NCBI GenBank assembly: GCA_030614785.1
Contig: JAUWTJ010000008.1
Span: forward strand, 1-64,000
Direction of reading: 5' to 3'
DNA length: 64,000 nucleotides
Source of the DNA: Alphaproteobacteria bacterium
GTDB lineage: Bacteria > Pseudomonadota > Alphaproteobacteria > M2410
The first letter of the stretch is position 1, and the number at the start of each line of letters is the position of its first letter. The position numbers and the translations under genes are program-made. The notes under the pieces were generated by a model. The model was not told where the DNA came from. It worked only from the letters and a program-made list of their open reading frames with translations, and ran no database searches. Shown here piece by piece: positions 27,657 to 37,218 of this stretch.

Positions 27657-28586
27657 ATGAGTGAACAGACCTATGCGCTTGCTATTCACGGCGGGGCCGG
27701 AGTGATCTTGCGTGAACGCCTGTCAGAGGACATGGAAGCGGAGTACCGCGCCAAACTTCTGGACGCCGTCGAAGCCGGCGAGGCCGTTCTTAAAGCTGGC
27801 GGGACTTCCATTGATGCCACAATTGCAGCGGTCCGGGTCATGGAAGATTCCGAGCTGTTCAATGCCGGGAAGGGCGCTGTCTTCACGCACGAGGGCCGCA
27901 ATGAAATGGACGCCGCTGTGATGGATGGCAAGACCATGGATGCGGGCGCCGTCGCGGGCGTGACACGTATTCGCAATCCCATAGAGGCGGCAAAGCGGGT
28001 TATGACCCATACAGGCCATGTCCTGTTGATGGGCGAGGGTGCCGAGGAATTCGCCGAGGAACAGGGTATTGCGCTGGTTGATCCTTCTTATTTTCATACG
28101 CAAAAGCGCTGGGATCAATTGCAAAAGGCGATTGCAATGGGCGCGGAAACCTCGCTTGATCATTCTGATAATAAATTTGGTACTGTCGGCGCTGTGGCGC
28201 TTGACAGTCACGGCAATCTGGCCGCTGCGACCTCAACCGGGGGCATGACCAACAAACGCTGGCGCCGTATTGGCGATACACCGGTAATCGGTGCCGGGAC
28301 CTATGCACAGAATGCTACGGCAGCGATTTCAACTACTGGCCATGGCGAGTATATGATGCGCTATACGGTTGCTCGTGATGTTTGTGCCCTGATGGAATTC
28401 AAGGGACTGGATTTGCAAGCTGCCGCGAGGGAGGTCATTCACGAGCGCTTCGGCAAGGCCGGCGGGGATGGCGGTCTCATTGCAGTGGATGCGCACGGTA
28501 ACATTGCTCTGGAGCTCAACACACCGGGGATGTATCGCGGCTCGGTCAAGGCAGGCGGGGCGATCAAGATAGAGATTTTCAGGTAG
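27657..28586 (+). CDS. iaaA: Isoaspartyl peptidase / L-asparaginase (Ntn hydrolase)
   Basis: A 309-residue Ntn-hydrolase of the plant-type asparaginase family, which hydrolyses isoaspartyl dipeptides and asparagine. The precursor should self-cleave between Gly175 and Thr176 in DNKFGTVGAVALD, giving Thr176 as the nucleophile. The downstream motif TSTGGMTNKRWRRIGDTPVIGAGTYA and the GHGEYMMR segment fit the substrate-binding region of IaaA. N-terminal IHGGAG and the NAGKGAVFT loop are conserved. It follows the MFS gene by 30 bp and is probably co-transcribed with it. Confidence 0.93.
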   Translation: MSEQTYALAIHGGAGVILRERLSEDMEAEYRAKLLDAVEAGEAVLKAGGTSIDATIAAVRVMEDSELFNAGKGAVFTHEGRNEMDAAVMDGKTMDAGAVAGVTRIRNPIEAAKRVMTHTGHVLLMGEGAEEFAEEQGIALVDPSYFHTQKRWDQLQKAIAMGAETSLDHSDNKFGTVGAVALDSHGNLAAATSTGGMTNKRWRRIGDTPVIGAGTYAQNATAAISTTGHGEYMMRYTVARDVCALMEFKGLDLQAAAREVIHERFGKAGGDGGLIAVDAHGNIALELNTPGMYRGSVKAGGAIKIEIFR

Positions 28587-28767
28587 ATTTACGTTTTGCC
28601 GCGCGCCGGATCAAACGTCTTTGGCGAGCGCGCCTGATCCTGTTTCGGATCCGTTGCAGGATTCGCAGCGTAAAAACAATAGCGAAGAGAATACCCCAGA
28701 GCTCAAGGAAATCCACGATCTCCTCGTTAGACGCAATAATACTCAAGTCGAAGACGCCTTCGAACAT
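28579..28767 (-). CDS. Possible small basic single-pass membrane protein
   Basis: A 62-residue candidate starting at ATG 28765-28767, with a GGGGGA stretch about seven bases upstream. It has one hydrophobic helix (FLELWGILFAIVFTLRI) and a very basic C-terminal tail (RIRNRIRRARQRRLIRRAAKRK). The frame is open further upstream to 28953, but that extension crosses a terminator hairpin. Its 3' end overlaps the isoaspartyl peptidase gene by 8 bp. No homology is recognised; it may be a chance ORF. Confidence 0.4.
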   Translation of the reverse strand: MFEGVFDLSIIASNEEIVDFLELWGILFAIVFTLRILQRIRNRIRRARQRRLIRRAAKRKST

Positions 28768-29171
28768 TGAAAATCCCCCGGGCCGCAGAAGAACCATTCC
28801 CCGCACGTTGTAATCACGATATCCGGCACGAGATGTCTTGGCAAGATTGCAGAGCGCCGGGGCAGGGGCGCTGGTAACAATGGCGTGTGAAACCCGGGGC
28901 AGCAGACAAAAACAGAGGCACCGAAACATTCCGGCGCCTCTGGTCAATATCACTTGCGATATAAAATGCAGCCAGCCTGTGACGAATTGTTTTTATGACT
29001 GGTCGCGCGGGTCGAGATTGCCCAGGGGAGGTGCTTTTTTTCGACCCGGGACAATTTGAACGGATTTCGATCGCTATGTCCAGTGGCCGCCGCAGCGCGA
29101 ATTGTCGCATCCCGATGTCGCAGTTTCAGGCTCGGGGCAAGGGACTTGATCAGATGTTTATTATTATCAGT
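28768..29171. other. Intergenic region without supported gene
   Basis: About 400 bp between the small ORF and the DUF454 gene. It contains the terminator at 28908-28942 and a second inverted repeat (CGGGTCGA near 29017 paired with TCGACCCG near 29040, with a large loop). Several short ORFs exist on both strands, but none has a convincing start, composition or family. Confidence 0.5.
28908..28942 (-). terminator. Intrinsic terminator on the minus strand
   Basis: The arms CAGAGGCACCG (28913-28923) and CGGCGCCTCTG (28932-28942) form a hairpin followed on the minus strand by five T (plus-strand A 28908-28912). It probably ends the transcript of the DUF454 gene, whose stop lies 230 bp upstream on that strand. 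Confidence 0.7.
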
Positions 29172-29792
29172 TCAAAGATCCGTGTTGGCAGGAAGCGTCC
29201 ACAGGAAGCTGGCAACCGGTGCGCAGACAAACAGAATGAAAGCCAGACAGGCCAGACTGCTGAACAGGTATCCGATGACGAGTGCACTGAACAAAAGCGA
29301 AGCCAGAGCAATCTGTCTGGCAGCTGTGGGGATTGAGCGATGCTTCACCCAGTTTTGCAGCGCCGGACCAAAATGCCTGTGGTTATAGAGCCAATCGCGC
29401 ATCCGGGCGGACGACCTTGTAAAGGCCCAAAGGGCAATGATCATGAAGACGGTAGTTGGCAGGCCGGGAACGAAAACACCAATGGTTCCGAGCGCCACGC
29501 AAAAGCAGCCCAAGCCCAGGTACAATATTTTACCGATGCGGGAGACATCTGCATGTTCGGATGACGTGGCGTCTGGATGCAGGTGTCTGGAGGCCGCTTC
29601 CAGTTCCTTGCGGAGGTCGTCGACGTCAACGGCTTCAGGTGCCAGGCTGGTCTGTGAGGCCGGGCGGCTTTTGGTCGCGGCAACAGGCGGCTCCTGCTCA
29701 GGCGCCTCCTCAGGCGCCTCCTCATAACCGAACTCTTTTGCTGCTCCAGCCATTGTTGAAACCTGACCCATTCCTTGTCGCGATAAGATCAT
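29172..29792 (-). CDS. DUF454 (YbaN-like) inner-membrane protein
   Basis: A 206-residue protein whose C-terminal half is a DUF454/YbaN domain: LGLGCFCVALGTIGVFVPGLPTTVFMIIALWAFTRSS, then RDWLYNHRHFGPALQNW and two more hydrophobic helices (IALASLLFSALVIGYLF, LAFILFVCAPVASFLW). The N-terminal 80 residues are acidic and proline-rich (EEAPEEAPEQEPP) and probably disordered. The true start may be the ATG at residue 8 or 14. Function of the family is unknown. Confidence 0.85.
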   Translation of the reverse strand: MILSRQGMGQVSTMAGAAKEFGYEEAPEEAPEQEPPVAATKSRPASQTSLAPEAVDVDDLRKELEAASRHLHPDATSSEHADVSRIGKILYLGLGCFCVALGTIGVFVPGLPTTVFMIIALWAFTRSSARMRDWLYNHRHFGPALQNWVKHRSIPTAARQIALASLLFSALVIGYLFSSLACLAFILFVCAPVASFLWTLPANTDL

Positions 29793-29987
29793 TTTGATTC
29801 AAAAGTACCTAACAAAGGGTCAATTTGGCCGGATGGCAGGGGAAATTGCGGATAAAGGGTCGAGAAGATACAGTAATGCTGGAATTCTCGCAGGAGTGCC
29901 ACGCATTCAAACTCGCATGATTCGGAAAATCTTGTTATCTACCAAAAAAACCAGGGCAATCCGGGGCGGCGAAAGCTTCCCCTGATC

Positions 29988-30782
29988 ATGCCATCGGACT
30001 ATAAGCAACATTCACACACCCCAAATCAAGGGATCGGGACGACGCTCATGGATGGCGAATTCAGCAAGGACAAGGCCCTGGTGCTCTTTTCCGGCGGGCA
30101 GGATTCCGCGGTATGCCTTGCCTGGGCCCTGGACAGGTTTGATCACGTCGAGACGGTTGGGTTTGATTACCGGCAAAGGCACCGTGTTGAACTGATTTGC
30201 CGCCAGACCTTTTTGTTGCGAATGGGCGTGCGTTTTGCCAACTGGTCACCGAAACTGAAGGCCGATCATGTGCTGGACCTGGGTATTATGTCCGAGATTG
30301 GCAGTACAGCCATGACCCACGATCTGGACATCAAGATGGAGGACAATGGCCTGCCGAATACTTTTGTGCCGGGCCGTAATCTGATGTTCCTGACGGCTGC
30401 CGCGGCGCTTGCCTATCGTCGCGGGATTGCCAATGTGGTCGGCGGGATGTGTGAGACCGATTATTCCGGTTATCCCGATTGCCGCCTCGATACGATCAAG
30501 GCGCTGGAGACGGCGGTCAATTTGGGCATGGCTACCGATATCGAACTGCTGACGCCTTTGATGCACATCGACAAGCAGGCAACGTGGGAGATGGCGCAGG
30601 AGCTAGGTGGTGACCGTCTTGTTGATCTCCTCATCGAGGAAACCCACACATGCTATGTCGGTGACCGCGAAAATCGCCATGCCTGGGGCTATGGCTGCGG
30701 CACATGTCCGGCCTGCGAGCTTCGCGCCGCCGGGTATGAAGGATTTGCCGCGATGCGAGAGACTGTGCAGCCCGCTCTATGA
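29988..30782 (+). CDS. queC: 7-cyano-7-deazaguanine synthase QueC
   Basis: QueC makes preQ0 from 7-carboxy-7-deazaguanine with ATP and ammonia in queuosine biosynthesis. The 264-residue protein has the PP-loop [19 protein letters not shown] and the conserved [21 protein letters not shown]. The zinc site is [25 protein letters not shown] with four cysteines. The N-terminal 20 residues before [10 protein letters not shown] are extra, so the true start may be ATG 30048. It overlaps queE by 4 bp (ATGA). No preQ1 riboswitch is evident upstream. Confidence 0.95.
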   Translation: MPSDYKQHSHTPNQGIGTTLMDGEFSKDKALVLFSGGQDSAVCLAWALDRFDHVETVGFDYRQRHRVELICRQTFLLRMGVRFANWSPKLKADHVLDLGIMSEIGSTAMTHDLDIKMEDNGLPNTFVPGRNLMFLTAAAALAYRRGIANVVGGMCETDYSGYPDCRLDTIKALETAVNLGMATDIELLTPLMHIDKQATWEMAQELGGDRLVDLLIEETHTCYVGDRENRHAWGYGCGTCPACELRAAGYEGFAAMRETVQPAL

Positions 30783-31414
30783 CTTATTCAGTCAAGGAAA
30801 TGTTTGCCACCTTGCAGGGCGAAGGTGCGCAAGCCGGACGAGCCGCGATCTTCATTCGTTTCGCCGGATGTAATCTCTGGTCAGGCCGCGAGAAGGATCG
30901 TGCGAGCGCAGTTTGTCAATTCTGCGATACGGATTTTGTCGGCACAAACGGTGTTGGTGGTGGCAAATTCACATCCGCTGCAGCGCTGGCTGAAGCAGCG
31001 GTTGCGCTCTGGCCCGACTCAGATGCGAAACGTCGTTATGCGGTTCTGACTGGCGGCGAGCCAATGATGCAAATTGACGATGATCTGGTCGATGCCCTGC
31101 ACGACCAGGGCTTTGAGATCGCGGTTGAGACGAATGGAACGCTTGAGGCTCATGATGGCATTGACTGGATCTGTGTGAGCCCCAAGGCAGATGCGGATCT
31201 GGTGCAAAGGCGGGGCGATGAGCTCAAAGTGGTTTTCCCTCAGGAGGGGCAGGATCCGTCTGAATTTGAAGCCCTTGAATTCCGACACTTTTTTTTGCAG
31301 CCTATGGATGGACCGGATATCGAGAACAATACCCGGGCGGCGACAACCTATTGTCTTGAACATCCGCTATGGAAGCTCAGTCTGCAAACACACAAACTGA
31401 TTGGCATTGCCTGA
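30779..31414 (+). CDS. queE: 7-carboxy-7-deazaguanine synthase QueE
   Basis: QueE is a radical-SAM enzyme that converts 6-carboxytetrahydropterin to 7-carboxy-7-deazaguanine, the step before QueC. The 211-residue protein has the atypical cluster motif C31-N14-C46-N2-C49 ([19 protein letters not shown]), known in some proteobacterial QueE. The N-terminal [22 protein letters not shown], the SAM-binding LTGGEPMMQ and VETNGT, and the C-terminal FFLQPMDG are also present. Its start overlaps the queC stop. Confidence 0.95.
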   Translation: MTYSVKEMFATLQGEGAQAGRAAIFIRFAGCNLWSGREKDRASAVCQFCDTDFVGTNGVGGGKFTSAAALAEAAVALWPDSDAKRRYAVLTGGEPMMQIDDDLVDALHDQGFEIAVETNGTLEAHDGIDWICVSPKADADLVQRRGDELKVVFPQEGQDPSEFEALEFRHFFLQPMDGPDIENNTRAATTYCLEHPLWKLSLQTHKLIGIA

Positions 31415-31452
31415 GAGAAAGTGCTGACAAGAAAATGATGGGAATAAAACAC

Positions 31453-34155
31453 ATGTCAATCCGACCTGTAACAAGGGCGCTCGCAGGAGCGCTTTTTCTT
31501 CTTGGCGTAGCCATATCAGGGGCGGCGGCACAGGATGCCCGCGAGTTTGTGCCAGGCACGAGCTATGACGAAGCCGTGCCGACACTTGAAAAGGTCGTCG
31601 GGCACAGATTTGGCGAACGAATCACATCTCCCGAGGATGTAATTTCCTATATGGAAGCCCTTGCAAGGGCTAACCCGGAACGCATGAAACTTGTGACCTA
31701 TGCGCAAAGCTGGGAGGGTCGCCCGCTCGTCTATGCTATTGTTTCGTCGCCGGAGAATATCTCCCGACTTGATGACATCCAGGCGGGCATGCAAAGCCTT
31801 GCCGACCCCCGCGTGACGAACCGTGTTGCGGCCACGGCCCTGATTGCAAATCTGCCCGGCGTTGCGTGGATGACCTATGGTGTCCACGGCAATGAAATAT
31901 CCTCAACTGATGCAGCGCTCTTTCTGACCTGGCATCTTCTAGCCGCCCGCAGAGACGCGCTGGTTGACGAAATTCTTGAAAAAACGGTGGTGCTTATCGA
32001 TCCGATGCAAAATCCGGATGGACGTGCCAGGTTCGTGCACAATTTTGAAATCGCCGAGGGCCTTGAACCGGATGCGGACAGGCTAGCGGCAGAGCACAGA
32101 GAGCCATGGCCCGGCGGACGTACCAACCACTATTTTTTTGATATGAACCGGGACTGGTTCGCTCTGACCCAGCCGGAAACGAAGGGTCGCATCCGCACGT
32201 ATCTGGACTGGTACCCCGTAGCGGTAATTGACGCTCATGAAATGAACGGGGATTCGAGCTATTACTTTGCTCCTCCGGCGGAGCCCTTCAACCCGAATAT
32301 AACCAAAACCCAACGCGATGGCCTGGAACTCATTGGTCGAAACAATGCCAAGTGGTTCGACAAGTACGGATTTGACTATTTCACCCGCGAGGTTTTCGAT
32401 GCGTTTTATCCAGGCTATGGGGACATGTGGCCGACGCTTCACGGCGCTATTGCGACAACATATGAGCAGGCATCGTCGCGCGGGCTATTGTGGCGAAAGG
32501 ACGATGGCAGGGTGCTGACTTACAGTGATACCGTCCGCCGCCATGTGACGAGTTCCATCGCTACGCTCGAGACGGTCGCAACTCATAGAGCGAAGCTTCT
32601 GTCTGACTTCCATGACTATCGGCGAACCGCGATTGAAGAGGGGCGAGCGGAGCGAAATCGCGTCTATTTGCTGGACCACATTGAAGACCCGGCGGGCGCT
32701 GAAAAGCTGGCTCATATTCTGGAGGCGCAGGGAATTGACGTTCACACCGCTGCCACCGGCTTCAAGTCCTGCGGGAAGGCTTTTGAGCAGGGTACGTTTG
32801 TCATCAATGCGGCGCAGCCTTCCAAGAGACTGATCCGCAGCTTGCTTGAAGTGGACGTTCCAATTAGCAAGACCTTTATGGCGGAGCAGGAACGTCGACG
32901 CGCCAAGCAGCTCCCGGATGAGCTCTACGATGTAACCGCCTGGTCCCTTCCTCTGATGTATGGCGTGAAGATGACGACCTGTAAAGCCATGCCTGATGTC
33001 TCGCTTGTCGTGTCGGGCGACCGCCAGACAGCTGCTTCGACGACAGGGGCGAGTGAAATTGCCGTTGCCTGGATTGCGAGCTGGCGCGACGCGTCTTCTG
33101 TCCGCCTTTTGACCGGTGCGCTGAGGGCGGGATTGACTGTAAAAAGCGCGGATCGCTCGTTCGAGATCGGCGGTACGGAGTATCCTGCCGGATCACTTAT
33201 CTTCCCGGCTGCGGAGAACGATGATGATCTTGCAGTTGAGCTTGAAGCCCTGTCCCGAACAAGTGGCGCTCCCGTTACCGGTGTGACGTCAAGCTGGATT
33301 GACAGCGGTCCCAATTTCGGTAGTGATAATGTTCATCCGGTACCGGAGTTGAAAGTGGCGCTTGCGTGGGACACAGGCGTCAGTCCCAACAGCGCTGGTA
33401 ATACACGCTTTGTTATCGAGCGACAGTTTGGTTACCCGGTGTCAGTCATTCGTACTCTGACACTCTCAACTGCAGATCTTTCAAGATATGATGTGTTGAT
33501 TTTGCCGGAGCAGGATTTCGTCGGATATAATCGAACATTGGGTGAAACGGGTTCCAAAAATCTTGCGGAATGGGTGGAAGAAGGCGGTGTTCTCATTGGT
33601 CTGGGGTCGGCCATGCAATATATGAGCGATCCGGCTGTCAATCTCGTCTCGGTGCGCCGGGAGTTTGCGGTTCGCGATGAAGAGAGTGTGAAAGAGGCCG
33701 GGGACGGTGAAGATAAATCTCATGTTGCAGGGCAGGTCATAAAAGACCTTGCGACCTATAAGGCACTTGTCACTCCGGAGGAGATGCGCCCTGACGCGGT
33801 ACCTGGCGTTCTTGTTCGCGCCGAGGCCGATCCAGATCACTGGATTTCTTCGGGACTTCGAACGATGAATGTTCTCCTGTCCGGCCGAGACGTCTACACA
33901 CCGCTGACACGGGATAAGGGCGTCAACGCAGTTCGTTTTGCCTCGGCAGATAATCTGCTTGTGAGCGGCTACCTGTGGGAGGAAAGTCGGACCCAGATTG
34001 CCTTTAAACCATTTGTCGTCGTTGAGCCGAGGGGGCAAGGCATGGTGATTGGTTTTACTTCCAGTCCGACGACACGCGCCTATCTGGATGGTCTCAACAT
34101 GATCTTCATGAATGCCGTTTTGCGCGCACCGGCGCATTCCAGAAAGCTCCGATAA
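31453..34155 (+). CDS. Exported M14-family zinc carboxypeptidase-like protein
   Basis: A roughly 900-residue secreted protein. ATG 31453 gives a clear signal peptide (TRALAGALFLLGVAISGAAAQ); ATG 31435 or 31438 are alternatives. The N-terminal half is an M14 peptidase domain: zinc ligands H145 and E148 in YGVHGNEISSTDAAL, second His in VIDAHEMNGDSSYYF (H262), with GRARFVHNF and a FFDMNRDWFALTQPET segment. The C-terminal half (from about residue 560) has a glutamine-amidotransferase-like region (VLILPEQDFVGY, GGVLIGLGSAM), as in large M14 proteins of aquatic bacteria. The frame opens inside the queE 3' end. A strong terminator follows. Confidence 0.88.
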   Translation: MSIRPVTRALAGALFLLGVAISGAAAQDAREFVPGTSYDEAVPTLEKVVGHRFGERITSPEDVISYMEALARANPERMKLVTYAQSWEGRPLVYAIVSSPENISRLDDIQAGMQSLADPRVTNRVAATALIANLPGVAWMTYGVHGNEISSTDAALFLTWHLLAARRDALVDEILEKTVVLIDPMQNPDGRARFVHNFEIAEGLEPDADRLAAEHREPWPGGRTNHYFFDMNRDWFALTQPETKGRIRTYLDWYPVAVIDAHEMNGDSSYYFAPPAEPFNPNITKTQRDGLELIGRNNAKWFDKYGFDYFTREVFDAFYPGYGDMWPTLHGAIATTYEQASSRGLLWRKDDGRVLTYSDTVRRHVTSSIATLETVATHRAKLLSDFHDYRRTAIEEGRAERNRVYLLDHIEDPAGAEKLAHILEAQGIDVHTAATGFKSCGKAFEQGTFVINAAQPSKRLIRSLLEVDVPISKTFMAEQERRRAKQLPDELYDVTAWSLPLMYGVKMTTCKAMPDVSLVVSGDRQTAASTTGASEIAVAWIASWRDASSVRLLTGALRAGLTVKSADRSFEIGGTEYPAGSLIFPAAENDDDLAVELEALSRTSGAPVTGVTSSWIDSGPNFGSDNVHPVPELKVALAWDTGVSPNSAGNTRFVIERQFGYPVSVIRTLTLSTADLSRYDVLILPEQDFVGYNRTLGETGSKNLAEWVEEGGVLIGLGSAMQYMSDPAVNLVSVRREFAVRDEESVKEAGDGEDKSHVAGQVIKDLATYKALVTPEEMRPDAVPGVLVRAEADPDHWISSGLRTMNVLLSGRDVYTPLTRDKGVNAVRFASADNLLVSGYLWEESRTQIAFKPFVVVEPRGQGMVIGFTSSPTTRAYLDGLNMIFMNAVLRAPAHSRKLR

Positions 34156-34159
34156 ATAC

Positions 34160-34200
34160 AAAAAGCCCGCCGCTGAAGCATTCAGCGGCGGGCAGTTTTG
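34160..34200. terminator. Bidirectional intrinsic terminator
   Basis: A perfect 13 bp stem (GCCCGCCGCTGAA, 34165-34177; reverse complement 34181-34193) with a three-base loop. It is flanked by five A upstream and TTTT downstream, so it can stop transcription from both strands. It lies between the convergent M14 peptidase and ferritin-like genes. Confidence 0.93.
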
Positions 34201-34217
34201 TTCCGGTTGGTTGGCGC

Positions 34218-35357
34218 CTATTCTGCAGCAACCGGTTTTGGTGACCAGATGGCATTACCATTCTGGTTCAACTCTTTGAGATAGAGGATTCCGTCGTCGG
34301 CAATGTCATCGCCGATCATGCGGTCGCCTTCCTTGTGCAGCTCTGTCATATCGATGTAGGCCGCATAGTTGGCGCTGGTCCGGTCTGTAATAATACCGGC
34401 CTTCAGCAAGGTCTTGATCAGAACGCGGACGATGTTTGTCGATTCCTGCATGGATTCGCGAATGTGCTCATCTGTCATGGCTTCCATATAGGCCGACTGG
34501 ACCCATTCCCAATCAAGGCCGACAGCGGCATAGACATGCTTCTTCTGCTCCGGACTTGCCAGGTTAAAGAGCAGGACCTGGAACACTTCCCAGGCCCAGT
34601 CCTCGATCTGAGCGCGTTCGCCTTCCGGCAGGTGCGGAACCGTGCGGTCAGCCCAGATTTTACCGAATTTGTGATGGAAGGCTTCATCGGTCATGACGAG
34701 CTGCATCAGCTTGACCATGACCGGATCGCGGCCATGCTTGAAGAATGTCGCAAAGGCGCCCATGGCGAGGCCCTCAACCATCATCTGCATGCCCACCAGT
34801 TTCTTCCAGACCAGCTTGGAGGTGACCATATCATTGAGAAGACCACCGAGCGCCGGACCAACAGGGGCGGGCGCGCCCCAGCGGGCGGCGGTGTAATTGG
34901 TGAAAGCCGTGACGTGACGGGCTTCCTCACGGGTCTGGTTCGCAGCATATTCCTGCGCACCCGGGTCTGACAGAATGTTGCACAGGCTTGCTGAAAGAGA
35001 GAGGGCTCCCTGTTCGCCATGCATAATGGACGACAGCGACCAGTGGACGTTCATGTTGACCAGTTTGATTTTTTGCGCTTCATCCAGCTTGTCACCGACC
35101 GCAGTTTTCAGATCCATTTCCTGGTCTGGATCCATGAGATATTCGTTCTTAAGGTCGAAGGGCTGTGAGAAATCGATGTATTTGCTGTCCAGCGGATCCC
35201 AGAAGTGGTCGTGGGTGGCTGAAATGATCTTGTCAAAAGCAGACGAGCGATTGCCATAGCGCTCGACTTCCAGCAAAGACATAAAGTCTGATGGATCAAC
35301 CGCCTGATAGGCCGGGTCGATGGTCAATTTGTTTAATTCTGCATTCTTGCCACTCAT
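34218..35357 (-). CDS. Ferritin-like diiron protein
   Basis: A 379-residue protein with a ferritin-like/diiron oxygenase character. Candidate iron ligands lie in helices MHGEQGALSLSASLC, TREEARHVTAFTNYTAARWG (ExxRH) and TDEAFHHKFGKIWAD (ExxHH). Related proteins include R2-like oxidases and N-oxygenases; the exact reaction is not known. Start at ATG 35355-35357 is chosen for its GGAG six bases upstream; the frame is open 30 codons further. C-terminal residues around IIDRTSANYAAYIDMTELHKEGDRM are not recognised. It is monocistronic, with its own terminator and a 110 bp upstream gap. Confidence 0.75.
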   Translation of the reverse strand: MSGKNAELNKLTIDPAYQAVDPSDFMSLLEVERYGNRSSAFDKIISATHDHFWDPLDSKYIDFSQPFDLKNEYLMDPDQEMDLKTAVGDKLDEAQKIKLVNMNVHWSLSSIMHGEQGALSLSASLCNILSDPGAQEYAANQTREEARHVTAFTNYTAARWGAPAPVGPALGGLLNDMVTSKLVWKKLVGMQMMVEGLAMGAFATFFKHGRDPVMVKLMQLVMTDEAFHHKFGKIWADRTVPHLPEGERAQIEDWAWEVFQVLLFNLASPEQKKHVYAAVGLDWEWVQSAYMEAMTDEHIRESMQESTNIVRVLIKTLLKAGIITDRTSANYAAYIDMTELHKEGDRMIGDDIADDGILYLKELNQNGNAIWSPKPVAAE

Positions 35358-35467
35358 GGGAGTCTCCGCTGGTTGATCACACTGGAACGATAACAAGAGA
35401 GAATAAAAAAAGGGAGCCTGAGTCAACAAAAATGAGACAGGCGTCACTTTTTAATTTCCTAGCTGAT

Positions 35468-36343
35468 TCAAGGGTTTCGAGCAGAAACCAGCCATGTTCT
35501 GGTGCCAAGATGGACCTTTCCTCCCTTGCAGTGGGCGCCAAGGGCCTCAATGACGGCATCAGTGACCCTTTCGCGTAGCTCATCAGTCAGATCAGCCACC
35601 ATGCGGCCAAGCGGGCCGGAGCGGGTCAACTCCTTACCAGCTTCCTCAATGCCCCTGCCTTTGCCGATTTCCATGTCCAGCTCGAGACCGTCGATGGAAA
35701 TATCTGCGAAACCGGCATCCTTGAGAATGGTATTCAGCCTGTCTGCGTCACCAAAGGCAAAGGGACCTGGCGCATGGAGTGGCGGCGCCTCGGGTGTTGG
35801 CAGGACCGTCAGGGCTGCTGCGGTCGGAACCAGAAAAAAGTCATTCATGGCCATAGGCTGCCAGCAGACAAAGGCTGTTCGACCGCCTGAACGCAGAGCG
35901 CTGCGCATATTGGCAAAAGCCGATGTTGGATCGACAAAGAACATGACGCCAAACCGGGAAAACAGCAGATCAAAACGGGCTGATTTGAACGCGTAACTGC
36001 TGGCATCGCCGATCACGAAGCGAGGGCAGGGCAGGCCCATGGTCTCGACAGCTGCGGCTCTTGCTTTTGCCCTGGCAATCATGGGTTCGGAGATATCGAG
36101 CCCAACCGCATGGCCATCAAGGCCAACCTTATCCGCCAGTATTAGTGTGGTGTCGCCGCAGCCACAGCCGATGTCCAGCACCTGCTCGCCGGATTTGGCC
36201 GATGCGAGCTGCACAGCCGCATCGGCAAAGGGTTTCAAATTCTCGTCCATGGCCTCCTGGTTTTTTGCCCATTGCTCACCACCAGGACCGTTCCAGAATT
36301 TGATTTGATCGGCGTTGGGGCTCACGATTGCAGGTTCTGCCAT
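35468..36343 (-). CDS. Class I SAM-dependent methyltransferase
   Basis: A 291-residue small-molecule-type methyltransferase. Motif I VLDIGCGCGDTTLILADKVG, the acidic loop VGLDISEPMIARAK, motif II FVIGDASSYAF and FDLLFSRFGVMFFVDP are clear. The C-terminal region (PFAFGDADRLNTILKDAGFADISIDGLELDMEIG) resembles UbiE/COQ5-like and other unassigned family members. ATG 36341-36343 (MAEPAIVSPNADQIKFWNG) matches the family start; the open frame upstream is probably non-coding. The substrate is unknown. Confidence 0.88.
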   Translation of the reverse strand: MAEPAIVSPNADQIKFWNGPGGEQWAKNQEAMDENLKPFADAAVQLASAKSGEQVLDIGCGCGDTTLILADKVGLDGHAVGLDISEPMIARAKARAAAVETMGLPCPRFVIGDASSYAFKSARFDLLFSRFGVMFFVDPTSAFANMRSALRSGGRTAFVCWQPMAMNDFFLVPTAAALTVLPTPEAPPLHAPGPFAFGDADRLNTILKDAGFADISIDGLELDMEIGKGRGIEEAGKELTRSGPLGRMVADLTDELRERVTDAVIEALGAHCKGGKVHLGTRTWLVSARNP

Positions 36344-36478
36344 GTCGGCTATCTTTCTGTTTGTTGTCAGGATTTGCTGTTCTATGTGCAAGTCAATCAC
36401 ACGGCAGCGACGAACGCCACTGCTAGATGTGGCGAGGCTCGAAGGAGGGAAACTGGAGGGGTGCCTGATTGGCAGCAA

Positions 36479-37102
36479 CTAGAGCCGGTCGTAATGCTCG
36501 GCTAAAATCGTAGCGTTGGCGCAAAAGGTCTCGTTTTGCGTCGAAACGTAATCGATAGCGCGTTCGACAAGGATCAGTCCGTTCTTGATTGCCTGGACGG
36601 TTTCAAAACCCTCGTCGAGATTGGCCAGTCCCATGCCCTGAGGGGTGAGATTGACACGGCGAATAACCAACTGGCCGCTGGTCGCCTCTGACAGAGAAAT
36701 TACGACGTGTGAGCCATGACCGTCGATGAGATTGAGACCGTTAACAGTGGCAGCATTGATGTAGGAGACAAGTTTTTCCTGCATGTTTGCGACCTGGGCC
36801 GTGATCACACTTTGTTTGGCATCATCTATACCATCCTGGTTTTCAAGAGCGGTCAGGAAGAGGCTGCGCGTTTCGCGGAGCATTGTGTGAGCCGCGTCAA
36901 TACTCAAAACGGCGCGTTCAAGGGACTCCAGAGCCGCCTGGACAGCTTCCTTCTTGGAATGGGCATATTTGGGGCGCGGCTGTTTTGCAAAGCGCAAAGC
37001 TCGCTCCATGCCGACAGATCTGGATTGGCTCACATCCAGATCCATGTGAGCGCCGGCATCTGCCGAATTTCCACGACCAAAAAGTTTAGACCCAAGACTC
37101 AT
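36479..37102 (-). CDS. Flagellin-like helical protein
   Basis: A 207-residue protein with flagellin-like features. Its helical middle contains AAHTMLRETRSLFLTALENQDGIDD and MQEKLVSYINAATVNGLNLIDG, where NGLNLIDG resembles the NGxxLL(D)G motif of flagellins. The C-terminal helix LILVERAIDYVSTQNETFCANATILAEHYDRL resembles the flagellin D0 end. The usual N-terminal flagellin sequence (NTN...RLSSG) is not present; instead it begins MSLGSKLFGRGNSADAG and is basic. It is isolated from the flagellar locus. It may be a divergent flagellin-related protein or a regulator of filament assembly. Confidence 0.6.
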   Translation of the reverse strand: MSLGSKLFGRGNSADAGAHMDLDVSQSRSVGMERALRFAKQPRPKYAHSKKEAVQAALESLERAVLSIDAAHTMLRETRSLFLTALENQDGIDDAKQSVITAQVANMQEKLVSYINAATVNGLNLIDGHGSHVVISLSEATSGQLVIRRVNLTPQGMGLANLDEGFETVQAIKNGLILVERAIDYVSTQNETFCANATILAEHYDRL

Positions 37103-37218
37103 TGCTTATCACATCACTTGAACCAGCCAAAACAGGCGGTGTTTTCCGGTGTCCCATTGTTGACCAATTTTGGTTAGAAAAGTGTGTACAAATGAGGGGA
37201 GGAAGGAGAATTCATCCA

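Noticed and set aside
28838-29059. Short plus-strand ORF in the 28768-29171 gap
   Set aside because: It spans the terminator hairpin and shows no coding features or ribosome-binding site.
29793-29987. preQ1 riboswitch upstream of queC
   Set aside because: No stem plus A-rich tail pattern of preQ1-I, and no preQ1-II core, was found.
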